Source: Scleroderma bovista
Taxonomy: Eukaryota; Basidiomycota; Agaricomycetes; Boletales; Sclerodermataceae
Length of the DNA: 22,598 nucleotides
Assembly: GCA_037178675.1 (NCBI GenBank)
Contig: JAYMGJ010000773.1
Coordinates: forward strand, 1-22,598
Reading direction: 5' to 3'
Shown here: positions 7,910-17,658 of the stretch, piece by piece
Position numbering within the stretch: position 1 is the stretch's first letter
Layout: the number at the start of each line of letters is the position of its first letter
Position numbers and translations under genes: made by a program
Notes under the pieces: generated by a model
Told to the model about the DNA's origin: nothing
Databases searched by the model: none
The model's input: the letters and a program-made list of their open reading frames with translations, nothing else

Positions 7910-8197
7910 TGTTGAAGTCGCATGTGCACCCGGCGTAAACCGTCGACGGAGTGCGCACAAGACTGCGACACATATTAGTGTAGACTTAGTAATAGTCCTC
8001 TTTAGAGTAGATGTTACATGTCACACGTCACGCGTCACAGTCACCTGTCACACTATTTGTTGTATATAAACAGCGTTCATCGCTTATATAATATAACAGC
8101 TCTTGACCAACTACTGCTACCATCTCAGGTTGTGCACTCCACCCAACAGGTGAGTTGGAGTAGCAGTTCCTCTATGTATATAGGTATTCCTTCAACA
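7910..8197 (+). repeat. Copia 3' LTR
   Basis: A 288-bp LTR with 8-bp terminal inverted repeats TGTTGAAG/CTTCAACA, directly after the polypurine tract and 46 bp past the pol stop. The 5' LTR lies outside the window, so the pair cannot be compared. The bases after it (GCACT, 8198-8202) should be the target duplication. The insertion lies only about 50 bp beyond the stop codon of the minus-strand orphan gene. Confidence 0.85.
8020..8070 (+). promoter_or_regulatory. Copia LTR promoter: five GTCAC motifs and a TATA box
   Basis: GTCAC occurs at 8020, 8027, 8034, 8040 and 8047, i.e. every 6-7 bp, and two copies extend to CGTCA, the half site of CRE/ATF-type factors. TATATAAA follows at 8063-8070. 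The spacing suggests an upstream activating array; factor identity is inferred. Confidence 0.55.
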
Positions 8198-8246
8198 GCA
8201 CTTACATACAAAGATTCAGTTTCACATATATTGCATTAACATGAGA

Positions 8247-10675
8247 CTAATTTCTAAGAGCACCATTAAGCCAACCCTCAGCTGACTGCCGATTGGCAGT
8301 GATAATCTTTCTGGTCTCCTTATAGTATTTCAAAGTGTTCCGCCACTGAGTAGCAGTCATGCAAAGGTTCCGACCATTTGTTCCACTATTCCTGATGCTT
8401 TCAAGTCGCTTCTGGTACCATGCTTCGTCATCTGACGACCAGTACCCAACATCTAAGCCAGATTCCTCCCATGTCGACTGTTTTGGCCACCAGGACACGT
8501 CTGCAGTCTGTTGAGTGTTGAGATGACGTTGACCTACAGACAAGTCAAATCAATCGTGTTAGAACACCAGCCAGCCAATAACGTACCAGTAGAAATCTTG
8601 TATACTCCACAAATGAGTTGTCCCTCATCTTCAACTAAGTCATCGTCCCAATAGTAGTCTTGACCGAGTTGGATGGCACTCCCTGTCTGGAGAACATTGT
8701 CAGAGGGACTGCATCGAATGACTGTGTCAGCATGCTCGCCAAATGCCTCCCGAGCAAGCCACCCTATAATACCACCTTTCATCAGTGCAGCCCTGCCATA
8801 CTGGCATTGTAGCAAAGTGTCTCTTCGATCAAGATATGCGACAAAATCCAAAGTAGTAGGCTGGTAGCCAAATGGGAGGTAGCCAAGGGTACTGGTGCGA
8901 TATTTGACAGGCTTGAAAGGAGCAGTGGGGTTGAGAACACGTGTGCTGAAAGGGATACCTGTGGCAACCAGTTCTGATGCAATATCAGACACATGGGGTC
9001 CCCACCCCTGGTGGATGATATGTATGACTGCAATGGGGTCATCGACAAAGATTATAAAGTGCCCCCTTGCTGAGGAAGATGATGTAGAACATGGCCGAAT
9101 GAGGTAGTACTTTCCTTTGGAAATAGACCCACTGAGCAAATGGTGTTTTCCCTCATGGCACTCCACAATGACCATCCCCTGTTTGTACTGTTCGAGGAGA
9201 CTCCCATCCTGGAGATCATGGAGAGAATGGGGAATGGGCTTGGTTCTGATGAGCAGGTTGAGGAAGTGACACATTGAATTCCGCTTAGAAATTGACGAGG
9301 GTAAAGAAGTGCCACCCTCGCACACCCTCTTAGCAGTGACATTCAAAGGCATGGTAGAGTCGTGATCATGTATAGACTCGGTCAGGCATAAGAAACCATA
9401 ACATTGGTAAAGAATGTCACTCAGGGGAGGAGGGGAAGGAAGCACAGATGTTGGAACCTCATTGCCGACGAAAACATTGGGCTGAAATGAGGGCGGCTCA
9501 GGGACACTAGATGCAGATGGGGCTTCGTATCTGGGCATTATGTCTTCTATCGGCTCCTCATCCCAGGCGGGATCAGCGACACTGTCAGGGTCAAATTCGG
9601 TACAAATATCCCATTTGTCATCAAACACATTGTATCGCTTTTGCTTCTCGGCATAGTTGTCCATCAGTGAGACCCCATTGAGGTGGTTGATGGGCTCACA
9701 CAGCTGGAAAACCTGTTCATTGGCCACTTCTACTGCCCATATGAAGATCCTAGCCCCTCTGTTCTTGCCTGGAACACATCTAGTGGCTGCGCGGGCCTCC
9801 CGTTTAGCTTGGTCCGCCGGGCTCTCATCGTTTAACATCTGTGCATGATGCTGTTCCTGATGCGCAAAGAACTGTTGCCAAGTTTCACCAGGGTGCTGGC
9901 CGCTTCCATGGTGCGGCTTAGGAAAGTCGACCAGAGGTGTAGTGGTAGGCACAAATGCAGAGGGTTGAGCCATCTGCTGCAAAGACTTCCTTACAGCATC
10001 AGCAAGGTCACTGTCGCTGGGATAACAATGATCATTGAGGAATTGTGAGCCCGTGGTATTATCCTTTAAACGAGAGAAAGTCTGCTGGGCTTTTTTATCA
10101 CATAGACCCCACCAGACCCAGACAGGTACATGAGCTCTGGCCATATGTGGAACCGTGATAACAGCATTGAAGTTCCATGCTGGCACAACAACACCAAGCC
10201 TGGGAGGAGAGGGAGAGAACTGGCCGATGGGTGAATCCCTTAGCATTTGGACCATGGTGGGTGAAAATCCTTTGTTGAGCAGAAGGCGGGACCAGCCTGT
10301 TTCAGGCTGGTCAAGAGGGGGAAAGTATGCCATAGCCCATGAACACATCATAAAGAGATGCTGGAAACATCTCAATGCTTTGTATGCACATCTGCGTGCA
10401 GCACACTCTTCTAAATGCTCCCCTGTGTAAGGGATGCTGCTTGGAACTGGCTTGAGCATAACATCCAAAGGAAGTAATCTGATTTTTGCCACCAGCGTCT
10501 GCAAAACCGACGTAAGAAACATGTCGAGTTTGGTCCACTGCTTCTGCACATCGTCCCGTATATTCCATGCTCTGTTGACTCGGACAATGGGTATTGTGTC
10601 CCTCCTGTAGTTCAAACATGAGAATAATGTTCCAGAGGCATCAGCAAAACAGCCTTTTTTGACTACAGATACCAC
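8247..10675 (-). CDS. Orphan agaricomycete protein, C-terminal part (two exons)
   Basis: The upstream exon (10675 down to 8587) and last exon (8533-8247) are joined across a 53-bp intron at 8534-8586 (donor GTACGT, branch CTAAC, acceptor TGTAG); frame continues through the splice. About 790 residues are visible. No ATG begins the open frame; it opens near a TATCTGTAG that could be a 3' splice site, so upstream exons are likely and the 5' boundary is open. No transmembrane segment or catalytic motif was recognised. Features: Trp-rich VPVWVWWG, acidic Pro/Ser-rich middle, GRAALMKGGIIGWLA, LICGVYK, and the end module SWWPK...W..SGLDVGYWS. I recall similar end modules in many agaricomycete hypothetical proteins; that is memory, not a search. 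Function unknown. The open frame is long and intact. Confidence 0.72.
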
Positions 10676-10693
10676 AGTTCACACGCATGTGTG

Positions 10694-10751
10694 CAACTCT
10701 GTACAGCCTGTACAGACTCAACCAACTCTGCACAGCCTGTACAGACTCAAC
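10694..10751. repeat. Two tandem copies of a 29-bp unit
   Basis: The unit CAACTCTG(T/C)ACAGCCTG... occurs at 10694-10722 and 10723-10751 with one mismatch. It lies just upstream (minus sense) of the orphan ORF and is not obviously coding. Confidence 0.75.
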
Positions 10752-11765
10752 CAACACTGCAAGTCCCTGTAGGTCCTTAGCTATTCTACCTCATCATTCA
10801 CAAACAGTAGTTGACATCTAAAGTACTAGTAGTAGGACCACCATCGCCCCCACAGGTTTTGCTATGCTGGTGTGATTACTAACCAGCATGTCTCCGCTTG
10901 CTCCCACATACTATAGTACCATCAACGCGCCATCAATGGTAAGTCTTCCGCGTCGCCATCAACGTCTAACCATCCTGTATGGATGCTCTGAAAGATTTGT
11001 GTGTGGCCCAGACAGCACAGGTAAGCTGTTGCCTCCCAATTTCTAGGCCTGGTGCTGACCTACTCGTATCTGCAGCTAGCTCGGTGCTGTCTTCACCGTC
11101 ACCTCGTCCACGACTATCAGCATCACCTCCCGTCTGTCACTGGCACAGCGCTTTATCAAGCCATTCGCAGTCTCCGTCAACAGGTCGTCACGATCCATCA
11201 GGCAGCCATCTGCAATGCCTGATCATGTCACCCCCGAACACGAAGCGGGCCAATGTTGCCCATGTAAACTGCGAGTGGCTGTTGAGTGTGCATCTTCGGG
11301 TTGTTGTAAAAGAGGTGGGAAGTGGCCATCTCCAATGTGTTGTTCGCTAACATGCTTGCACATATCCCTAGCACGCCCCCTTGATTTGACTGAGCTATCT
11401 GTGGACTCTCGTCGTCCGCGCAAACCATCTGGGTGGCCACCATCAACACGATGATGACTACGACCGCAACGACCATTAACACCACCACTACTGATGAGCA
11501 CGAGGATGACCAACACCCAGACGATCACCACCAACAACATTCACGACAACAATGACCAACATGACTACAACAGTTGACTCCCACCACTGAAAACAGTGAC
11601 AACAATGACGGCGACGAGAATAACCATTATTTAGTCTACCTAGTGTACTTACATAACACGGCCTACTGATCAATGCAATATACTTTGCTGGTGCAAATAA
11701 AATAGTAAAATTCCTAAGTCTGAGCAAGCAATTGACGAAGTTAAGACAAACATGACAACAGACAA
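10752..11765. other. Unresolved region between the two orphan-gene parts
   Basis: About 1 kb with short ORFs on both strands, none convincing. A stretch at about 11440-11620 is rich in ACC/ACA/GAC triplets (Thr/Asp/His in one sense, Val in the other). If the N-terminal exons at 11766-13644 and the large ORF below belong to one gene, this should hold exons and introns, but I cannot place them with confidence. Confidence 0.4.
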
Positions 11766-12285
11766 CTAAAAACTACTATAAAGCACAGTGGATGGTGTAT
11801 TACAGAATTCTCCAACATCGGGGCTATAGCCACTATGCCTCACAATCATCCGTACTTGCCCAACGTGCAGCTCCGCAGCTGCCAGTTTTGATTTTGCCTT
11901 CTCGACCTGCAAACAACTGTAATGCAGCTGTAGTGCATTATGGCGGACCAGTTGATCCGCGAGTGATTTCTCGATGTGTCGGATTTTGCAGTTACTAATG
12001 GCTGTTTCCATGAGTAAATGGGCCTCGACCAAAGTGTCCGGGGCTGGGATCATGGATGATCCATGCGCATTCGGCTACGTGCTGATAAGGTGGAGTCCAG
12101 GAATGCAAAGTTGCACTACTCACAAGTTCACATCCCACCCTGGGCGAATCCCCTTGCTTTGGGGGGGTGCTTTCAGGAGTGAACAATGGCGGATGCTCAG
12201 GATGATTAAGAGAAGGAGAGTGGGAAAATATGAGCCCTGTTGTTGGTGACCCATCGGAGAAGACCTGCGAGGCAGGCGGGGGCGA
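11766..12285 (-). pseudogene. Orphan gene N-terminal exons: Pro/Ser-rich region and coiled coil
   Basis: The first exon enters from the solo LTR at 12285 (SPPPASQVF..., Pro/Ser/His-rich) and runs to 12124. A 49-bp intron at 12075-12123 (donor GTGAGT, acceptor GTAG) joins it in phase 0 to an exon starting at 12074 that encodes a helical segment (TLVEAHLLMETAIS, then EKSLADQLVRHNALQL, VEKAKSKLAAAEL), a likely coiled coil. The second exon stays open to 11766, though a further donor may end it earlier. Without the intron the frames do not connect. Its start codon lies beyond the LTR at 13644. It may be the 5' end of the gene at 8247-10675, same strand, but the link is unproven. Confidence 0.55.
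12281..12285. repeat. Target site duplication GGCGA, left copy (solo LTR C2)
   Basis: GGCGA before the LTR and GGTGA at 13574-13578 after it differ by a single C/T change at a CpG. Removing the LTR and one copy restores the reading frame of the orphan gene. Confidence 0.75.
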
Positions 12286-13573
12286 TGTCAAGACCGGTTC
12301 TCCTCGACGATCTTACTAGGAGGTCCAAAGGTGAAGGGAACTAATGAGGAGGTAAGTCCAGACACTAGTAGGTGCTAGTTAGTGCGGAGAGTCAAGTCTG
12401 GGTCAAATGAACGAAGTCCGGGCACTAGAGGAGCACAGGGAGTAAGTCCAGGTTTTTGCGGAGTAAGTCCGGACCGCGGGAAAGTGGTCCGGAGTTGAGC
12501 GCAGCTTGTCCGGAGCGAAGGACATCCCAGAGGTGGGATAAGTCCTGAGAGGTCTAGCATCGAGTCTGGGACAGAGGTGGCTTTTGCCCTCATGCAAGTA
12601 GGAGACTTGCTAGGATCGGACATAGGACCAAGGGGACGAGATAGGACGGAGGCCAGAGTTGGCCAGAGTTCAGGAGAACAAGATGGGATTAGGAGAGCAT
12701 GGTGGGTAGTACAGAGTGGGGAGTATCTTAGTTGAGATTTGATCTAAGGATCTACTAGGCTGGAGTACAGTAGTTTATATAGTAAAGAGACTAGAGGTGA
12801 GTATATATGGTGACAAGTAAACACCCTAGTTGGGACAAGAGATGGAGCAGAAGCAGACAGGAAAATAAACCAGGGACAGGAAAATAAACCGGAGCGGAAG
12901 CAGACACGGGGAACTAGAGTTACAGGGACGACGGAGGAAAAGCAGGGACAAGGGAACTAGGTCAGAAGAGGACAGGTAAGGGTCAGAGGTGGACTTAACT
13001 AATGTTAAGTCCGGAGCGATGTCCAGGACCGGAGGAAGTGCACGACCGGAGGAAGTGCAAGAGCGGAGGGAGTGTACGAGCGGAGGGAGTGTACGAGCGG
13101 AGGGAGTGTACGAGCGGAGGGAGTGCACAGGTGGAGGAAGGGCAGAGTAGCCGGAGGAAGGTCCGGAGTTGGACATGGAAATGTCCTAAGCCTTTGGTGG
13201 ACCTGACAGAGGAAGTGGAGCAGGAGCAGGAGCAGAACTGAGCCGGAGTTGGATGTACCAGCCGGAGTTGGATGTACCAGCCGGAGTTGGGCTACGTTGC
13301 AGACAAGGCTAAGGGAGTGGCCGGACTGAAACCGGAGTAGCGACTAGTGGTAGGTACAGGTCCAACATGGAGGAGTTAGACCGCGGATCTGTCTGTAGGA
13401 AGACAGGGGTTAGTCCTGAGGCGGAGATGGACGTAGTGACCGGAGTTGAGCTGGAGTGCAGCTATAGGGCTGGAGATGGCTGGACTAGATCCGGAGTTGC
13501 ATCTATGCCTAAGGAGAGGTCAGGCGGGCCATGGTTAGACCAGAGTTGCGACTGGAAAAGTATGGATATGACA
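12286..13573 (-). repeat. Solo LTR of gypsy family C (copy C2), inside the orphan gene
   Basis: A 1,288-bp inverted copy of the LTR at 6252-7522. In its own sense it reads TGTCATATCC...GGTCTTGACA. It carries the same TATATAAA (12781-12774 in minus sense), the conserved upstream block (about 12791-12822) and the CCGG-rich body. The minisatellite differs: here 17-bp GAGGGAGTGTACGAGCG-like units dominate (about 13035-13125). No internal region, so it is a solo LTR. Short ORFs in it mirror those of C1 and are not genes. Confidence 0.9.
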
Positions 13574-13644
13574 GGTGAACGGAATGCAGAAGGGCTGGGC
13601 ACTGAGTTTTCACGTCTCATAAGATTGCTGGTGGGTGTATTCAT
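13574..13644 (-). pseudogene. Start of the orphan gene, cut off by solo LTR C2
   Basis: ATG at 13644-13642 opens a frame (MNTPTSNLMRRENSVPSPSA...) that reaches the LTR at 13573. Taking out the LTR and one target copy joins it in frame to 12285 (FRSP|PPASQVF), giving one Ser/Pro-rich N-terminus. The start lies 85 bp from the divergent ORF at 13730, so the two may share a promoter region. Confidence 0.6.
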
Positions 13645-13729
13645 GATGACAAATATTTAGATGAAGTACTAAGGTTTGTCTTTGTGGATCATCCATCCAC
13701 CTTCGTGACTTTGCATCTCACTGCCACCC

Positions 13730-14041
13730 ATGCCCAAGGCAAAGCGGAGGCTTCATCGAGCCCAGAAAATATTGTTCTGTCCCGACTGTGGGAGGCGGTT
13801 TGCAAATGAGACACGGGTCCTTCAGCACATGAACCAACCTTCAAGCACATGTGGTTCGTGGATGAACGATTTATCACGCTTACACTTTCAACGCCGTGCA
13901 CCAGTTGTCCCCAATGGCACAGAAGCTCACCCTCACGCTGAGGTCCAGCATCATCCTGGACCTGATTACTACAGAGACGATGCCTTTGACGATGCGGTGT
14001 CACGCACCAAACAGGTTTGGTACAGTGAACATGGAAGATAA
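13730..14041 (+). pseudogene. C2HC zinc-finger ORF, probable N-terminal piece of a Plavaka-type transposase
   Basis: 103 residues starting at ATG 13730. A zinc finger is visible near residues 17-41: CPDCGRRF...VLQHMNQPSSTC (C-X2-C-X12-H-X7-C), followed by an acidic/His-rich tail with YYRDDAFDDA. From memory, a CPxCGKxF...QHxNQPxSxC finger followed by a short acidic linker is how many agaricomycete Plavaka (CACTA-like) transposases begin. Such proteins are normally many hundred residues, and no transposase core follows here, so this would be a truncated copy or a first exon whose rest is lost. It could also be a small independent gene. Confidence 0.5.
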
Positions 14042-14521
14042 CGCCTATATCGAATGATCCTTATGCGAAGGATAAGCACGACGGACCCTCATCGTAGCCA
14101 TCTATCGCACAAGACGACTATCAGAAATGAATGCCAATGCAGACAGTCATCTATCGCACGAGAACCGCCAAGAAGCAGAAGAAACTGAAGGAATAATGTC
14201 AATTGTGGTATGAGAAAGGAATGCACACGTCTGCAGTCCAACTCCCATACCAGAACGATCAAAGAAGCCGAAGAATTGATGGAGAAACGAAGGAGAAAGA
14301 GAAGAAATGATTTTTAGCGCCCAAATGTCATTTTTAGGCGCCCAGTGCCGGCATTCCAATATTTTGAATAGCTCTGTCGTTTCTGAAGCTATCAGGCACG
14401 TGACTATACCATCAGAAAGCCTAGAGCGTGGTCTATCTGCCTGTCATGTTCTGACGCAAATCTGTTCATTTCCCACGGAGATATTCCCCCCGCAATCCAG
14501 ACGTTTGCTTCATCGCTCACT
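14042..14521. other. Non-coding stretch, 480 bp
   Basis: No convincing gene. It has a short imperfect repeat (CATCTATCGCAC at about 14099 and 14149, each followed by AAGACGAC- or GAGAACC-like sequence) and two copies of TTTTTAG(G)CGCCCA near 14311 and 14331. Confidence 0.45.
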
Positions 14522-15310
14522 ATGGAGTCCGTATTTTCTCTGGATCATTTCTCCGCTATTGCTGCAGATCTCCACTATGTCCTGCTCTTAGGACAGCCTC
14601 TCCCAGAGTTCCCGTGCACTGCCTGGCACATATCTTCCCAGCCTGCTCCCTCAGTCCCTCTCGTTCTCGGTCAGCACGTTCTCCTCGTCAGTCCTGCGTC
14701 AAGGACATACTTTGGTCATCTTAGGTCTATTGTCAAGCTTGAGAAGTCTTCTCTGGTCGTCTCTGTGTCCCCTGAGCCCTCAGCCTATGGTCCCTGCCTC
14801 CCAGATACTTGCCATGTCCATCTTCCTCTGTCGTTCGTCTCGCTTCCCTGGATGCGTCGAATTCAATACTCTATCTGCTTCCCTACTTTCAGACGACGTC
14901 CCCCAGCACCATGACAGTTATTCCCCCCACTTTATAGTGCTATTAGGAAGAAGAACCCTCTCTCGTTCTTTCCCAGAAGAGAGCTCGTCAAGGGAGCCCA
15001 TGGTTGCGCTTCAGTGGCACTAGAACACATGCACTATACTTTAGTGTATGCTGACCCCCCAAAAGACCTCTGGACCCCTGGTACCCTTCTTGTGGCTGTT
15101 TTGTCTCGGATCAATCCCCCTATTAATCCCAGATCTTCCCCATTGTTGTCCCATCAAATTCCTGATGGTACACAGCCCCCCATCAAACTTCTTAGGCTGT
15201 GCATCAATGACTCCTTCTGCTGTGCAGTGACTCATCCCTTGCTTACTGATGCTCTCTTGTCATCAGTATTACTCTATCCCTTTCGCATTTTTGGTATATT
15301 ACTCAGCTGA
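14522..15310 (+). pseudogene. Unrecognised ORF with one internal stop
   Basis: One frame is open from ATG 14522 to a stop at 15308-15310, apart from a single TGA at 14912-14914 (CCA TGA CAG), which could derive from CGA by a CpG transition. Read through, it has about 262 codons. Visible: MESVFSLDHFSAIAADLHYV at the start, several Leu/Val/Pro-rich stretches, and a Cys near the end (CINDSFCCAV); no known domain or membrane pattern recognised. Alternatively the two halves are separate, or an intron skips the stop. That both sides stay open in the same frame argues for one former gene. Confidence 0.4.
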
Positions 15311-16092
15311 TGACTCACTCCCTTACCAATCAATTTTGTCATGCAGCTTACTCATTCCTTTACTCAGCAGCTTATTCATGCTTCCTATGCTTACTCATTC
15401 CTGCTTATCCCTTGCTTACTGATCGCTTACAAACCCCTTACAAAGCTCTTACCAATCCCTTACCAATCCTTGACAAATTCTGCTTACTCCCTTCTCTTTT
15501 TGTACTTTAATGCTGTGCCCCCCCATGTATTTAAACCCCTGGGCTCAGCCCAGTGAAAGAGGACCCAATTGCACGAAATTATCCCTCTCTCAGACTCTCT
15601 CAATCAGTATCCCTTCAGTCTTTGAGTCCTTGTAGGCTTCAGTGAAGGTCTAAAGGCTCAATATTGTCAAGTTTATCCAAGTTATTCAAGATCTATTCTT
15701 TATACTAGGCTCAAGTGGAGTCTAGGCTTCATACCAGTCAATCTTCCTCGCCTCTGGACATCAGAGGCATCTCTGCCCCTTTGCTGCACCAAACTCTAGG
15801 TGTAGTATCGCTGTTTCAGTCTCAGTCAACCCAATCCCCGCTTTGACACTTCCTAGGCCTTAGGAAGAGTCCAGACACCTATCCCCTTCGTCTTCTATTA
15901 CTCCTGTACCCCAGGAGTATCCTGCATCACTGTCTGCATCACCCTGTTGGTGTAGATCCCCTTCCCCCCTCCTCAGCACATCCTCTCTGGACACCGCGGA
16001 GGTAAACCACCACTCGCACATTTTTCGTAGTCCTTTGTTGGTGTTGTGTTTGGGTTGTTGTTTCGACCTAAACCCACACTTTGACTCACACT
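15311..16092. other. Non-coding stretch, pyrimidine-rich, with LTR- or promoter-like sequence
   Basis: From 15311 to about 15500 the plus strand is CTTAC/CCTTACCAAT-rich. TATTTAAA at 15528-15535 is followed by a CT-rich tract (TCTCTCAGACTCTCTCAATC near 15585-15605), like a fungal promoter or a U3-R part of an LTR. I cannot find paired ends or a second copy, so no element is called. Nothing else seen up to 16092. Confidence 0.35.
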
Positions 16093-16300
16093 GGTATGAC
16101 AGTTACCAATTGGTATGCCACCGGTATGACAGTTACCGGTCGGTATGCCACCAGTATGACAGTTACCGGTCAGTATGCTACCGGTATGATAGTGACTGGT
16201 CAGTATGCTACCAGTATGACAGTGACTGGTTGGTATGCCGCCGATATGACACTGACTGGTTGGTATGCTACTGGTATGACACTGACCGGTTGGTATGACC
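16093..16300. repeat. Minisatellite, 30-bp unit, about 7 copies
   Basis: The unit is GGTATGACAGTTACCGGT plus CGGTATGCCACC with substitutions between copies; the last copy is slightly short. Because 30 is a multiple of 3, several frames stay open and give 10-residue repeats (TGMTVTG.YA), but no start context or flanking coding sequence supports a protein. Confidence 0.9.
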
Positions 16301-16466
16301 AATTAATCATTACTGGCCAGTACACCACCTGAATGCTTATCATTAACTTGTACTACTTGTATAATCATTTCCATTCAGTACAGTACCAGTCTTGTCTTTG
16401 CTAGTATGTACAATCCTGACATGGCTATCATCAGCCTGGACTTGTTTCAAATATTTTTTCCTCTCT

Positions 16467-16870
16467 GGCCCGACCATACACTTATTGTGACACCCACACC
16501 CAGGCCGGACTATCCATTATGGTAACACACCTACCCGGCCTGACCATACACTATGGTGAAGCCCACACCCAGGCCGGACTGTACAATATGGTGACACCCC
16601 TACCCTGGCCTGACCATACACTATGGTGACTCACCTACCCTGGCCCAATCATACACTATGGTGATGCCCACACCCAGGCCGGACTGTACAATATGGTGAC
16701 ACCCCTACCCTGGCCTGACCATACACTATGGTGACACCCACACCCAGGCCAGACTGTATATTATGATGACACCCCTACCCTGGCCCGACCATACACTATG
16801 GTGACACCCACACCCAGGCCGGACTGTTCAATATGCACCCATACCCTGGCCTGACCATACACTATGGTAT
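16467..16870. repeat. Minisatellite, 35-bp unit, about 11.5 copies of two alternating types
   Basis: Units start with GGCC and contain (T/A)ATGGTGACACCC. Type 1 has GACCATACACTATGG and ends in ACACCCA; type 2 has GGACTGTACAATATGG and ends in CTACCCT. They mostly alternate, giving a 70-bp higher-order period. The array is cut at 16870 by the Gypsy-B LTR in the middle of a unit. Confidence 0.9.
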
Positions 16871-17494
16871 TGTCAAGACCGGTTCTTCACCGATCTGATC
16901 TCTATGAGGGGTCAGGGGATCAGGGGTTGGTCTAGCGGTAAGACCGAGATGCTACGTAGCGTAGTCGCGCTTCCCGAGTAATAGGAAGGCCGACCGAGGG
17001 TCTGACGGAGAGTCCGAGGGTAAACGGTCTACGACCGAGTGCTTGCACGAGACAGAGACGGAGAGTGCGAAGGGAGAACAGATGAGAAGTATCTTATTCG
17101 ATATTCGAACTGAAACTACAACAGACCGAGTATCTAGGTATTTATACTGAGTGGAATGGATGAGGCGATGTACGGGAAGTCGGGATTACCGACGAATGAC
17201 GAGCGCAGTCGCGCTGCGCGCTGAGTAAGTACGGTAAGTGCGATAACCGGATTACCGATGAGTATCGTATTAGTAATGCAACGGGACGGGAACGTATAGT
17301 AACCAGAAACAAGAAAGGAAACATATTAGGTAATAGTACAGAGAGACAGAACAGACAACGCGCTCACCGATCGGTGGCGATACAGGACAGATAGAAAGAA
17401 ACGGAAAAGGGAGTACATACAATAGACGGACGGCGAACGCGTGGACGCGATCGGACAATAGGGTACAGGGTGATCGGATGTCACGGTCGTGACA
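16871..17494 (-). repeat. Gypsy-B 3' LTR
   Basis: A 624-bp LTR, TGTCAAGACC...GTGACA on the plus strand (in element sense TGTCACGACC...GGTCTTGACA). The right end is set by homology of the following polypurine tract with Gypsy-A, and the left end by the break in the minisatellite. The partner LTR is not in the window. Near 16922-16938 (plus sense) it holds a tRNA D-arm-like hairpin, GGTC-TAGCGGTAA-GACC. Confidence 0.82.
17117..17146 (-). promoter_or_regulatory. Gypsy-B LTR TATA box and predicted start
   Basis: On the minus strand TATAAATA (17146-17139) is followed 29 nt later by an A at 17117, beginning AGTTTCAGTTCG. By analogy with Gypsy-A this could be the transcript start. No initiator as good as that of Gypsy-A is seen. 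Confidence 0.45.
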
Positions 17495-17508
17495 GTATCC
17501 CCCTCTTA
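17495..17508 (-). promoter_or_regulatory. Gypsy-B polypurine tract
   Basis: On the minus strand AAGAGGGGGA, then TAC, directly precedes the 3' LTR; it matches the Gypsy-A tract except for one base. Confidence 0.78.
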
Positions 17509-17590
17509 GGGCCGAGCCCACGAGGCTGCAACGCGTATTCCACACCGAATGTGCGTGACCATTGTCTGGGTCTGAAAATCGGTTAGGGCA

Positions 17591-17598
17591 TATTTAAG
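17591..17598 (+). promoter_or_regulatory. TATA-like element of the antisense gene in Gypsy-B
   Basis: TATTTAAG lies 68 bp before the start codon at 17659, outside the LTR, parallel to the TATA box of the Gypsy-A accessory gene (57 bp before its ATG). Confidence 0.5.
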
Positions 17599-17658
17599 AC
17601 TGGCCTTCGGTGACGGTAACCCAACAAATTTTCTTTTCCATAACACTTCAACTTAATC

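Noticed and set aside
8673..10430. Plus-strand ORFs opposite the large orphan gene
   Set aside because: Shadows of a 713-codon minus-strand frame with a clear spliced continuation.
11223..11540. Minus-strand ORFs rich in Val or Arg/His in the ACC/ACA-rich region
   Set aside because: Two overlapping frames are equally open because of triplet-like composition; no splice pattern linked either one to the orphan gene with confidence.
15340..15970. A further complete LTR with TATTTAAA and a CT-rich leader
   Set aside because: No matching second copy, no clear TG...CA ends and no target duplication visible in the window.
16035..16332. Open frames on both strands with 10-residue repeats
   Set aside because: They arise because the 30-bp unit is a multiple of three; several frames are open at once and no start context supports translation.
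16093..16870. CRISPR-like array
   Set aside because: Repeats are directly head to tail with no unique spacers, in a eukaryotic setting.
16916..16990. Complete tRNA gene in the Gypsy-B LTR
   Set aside because: Only a D-arm-like part and A box are present; no T arm, B box or acceptor pairing could be found.
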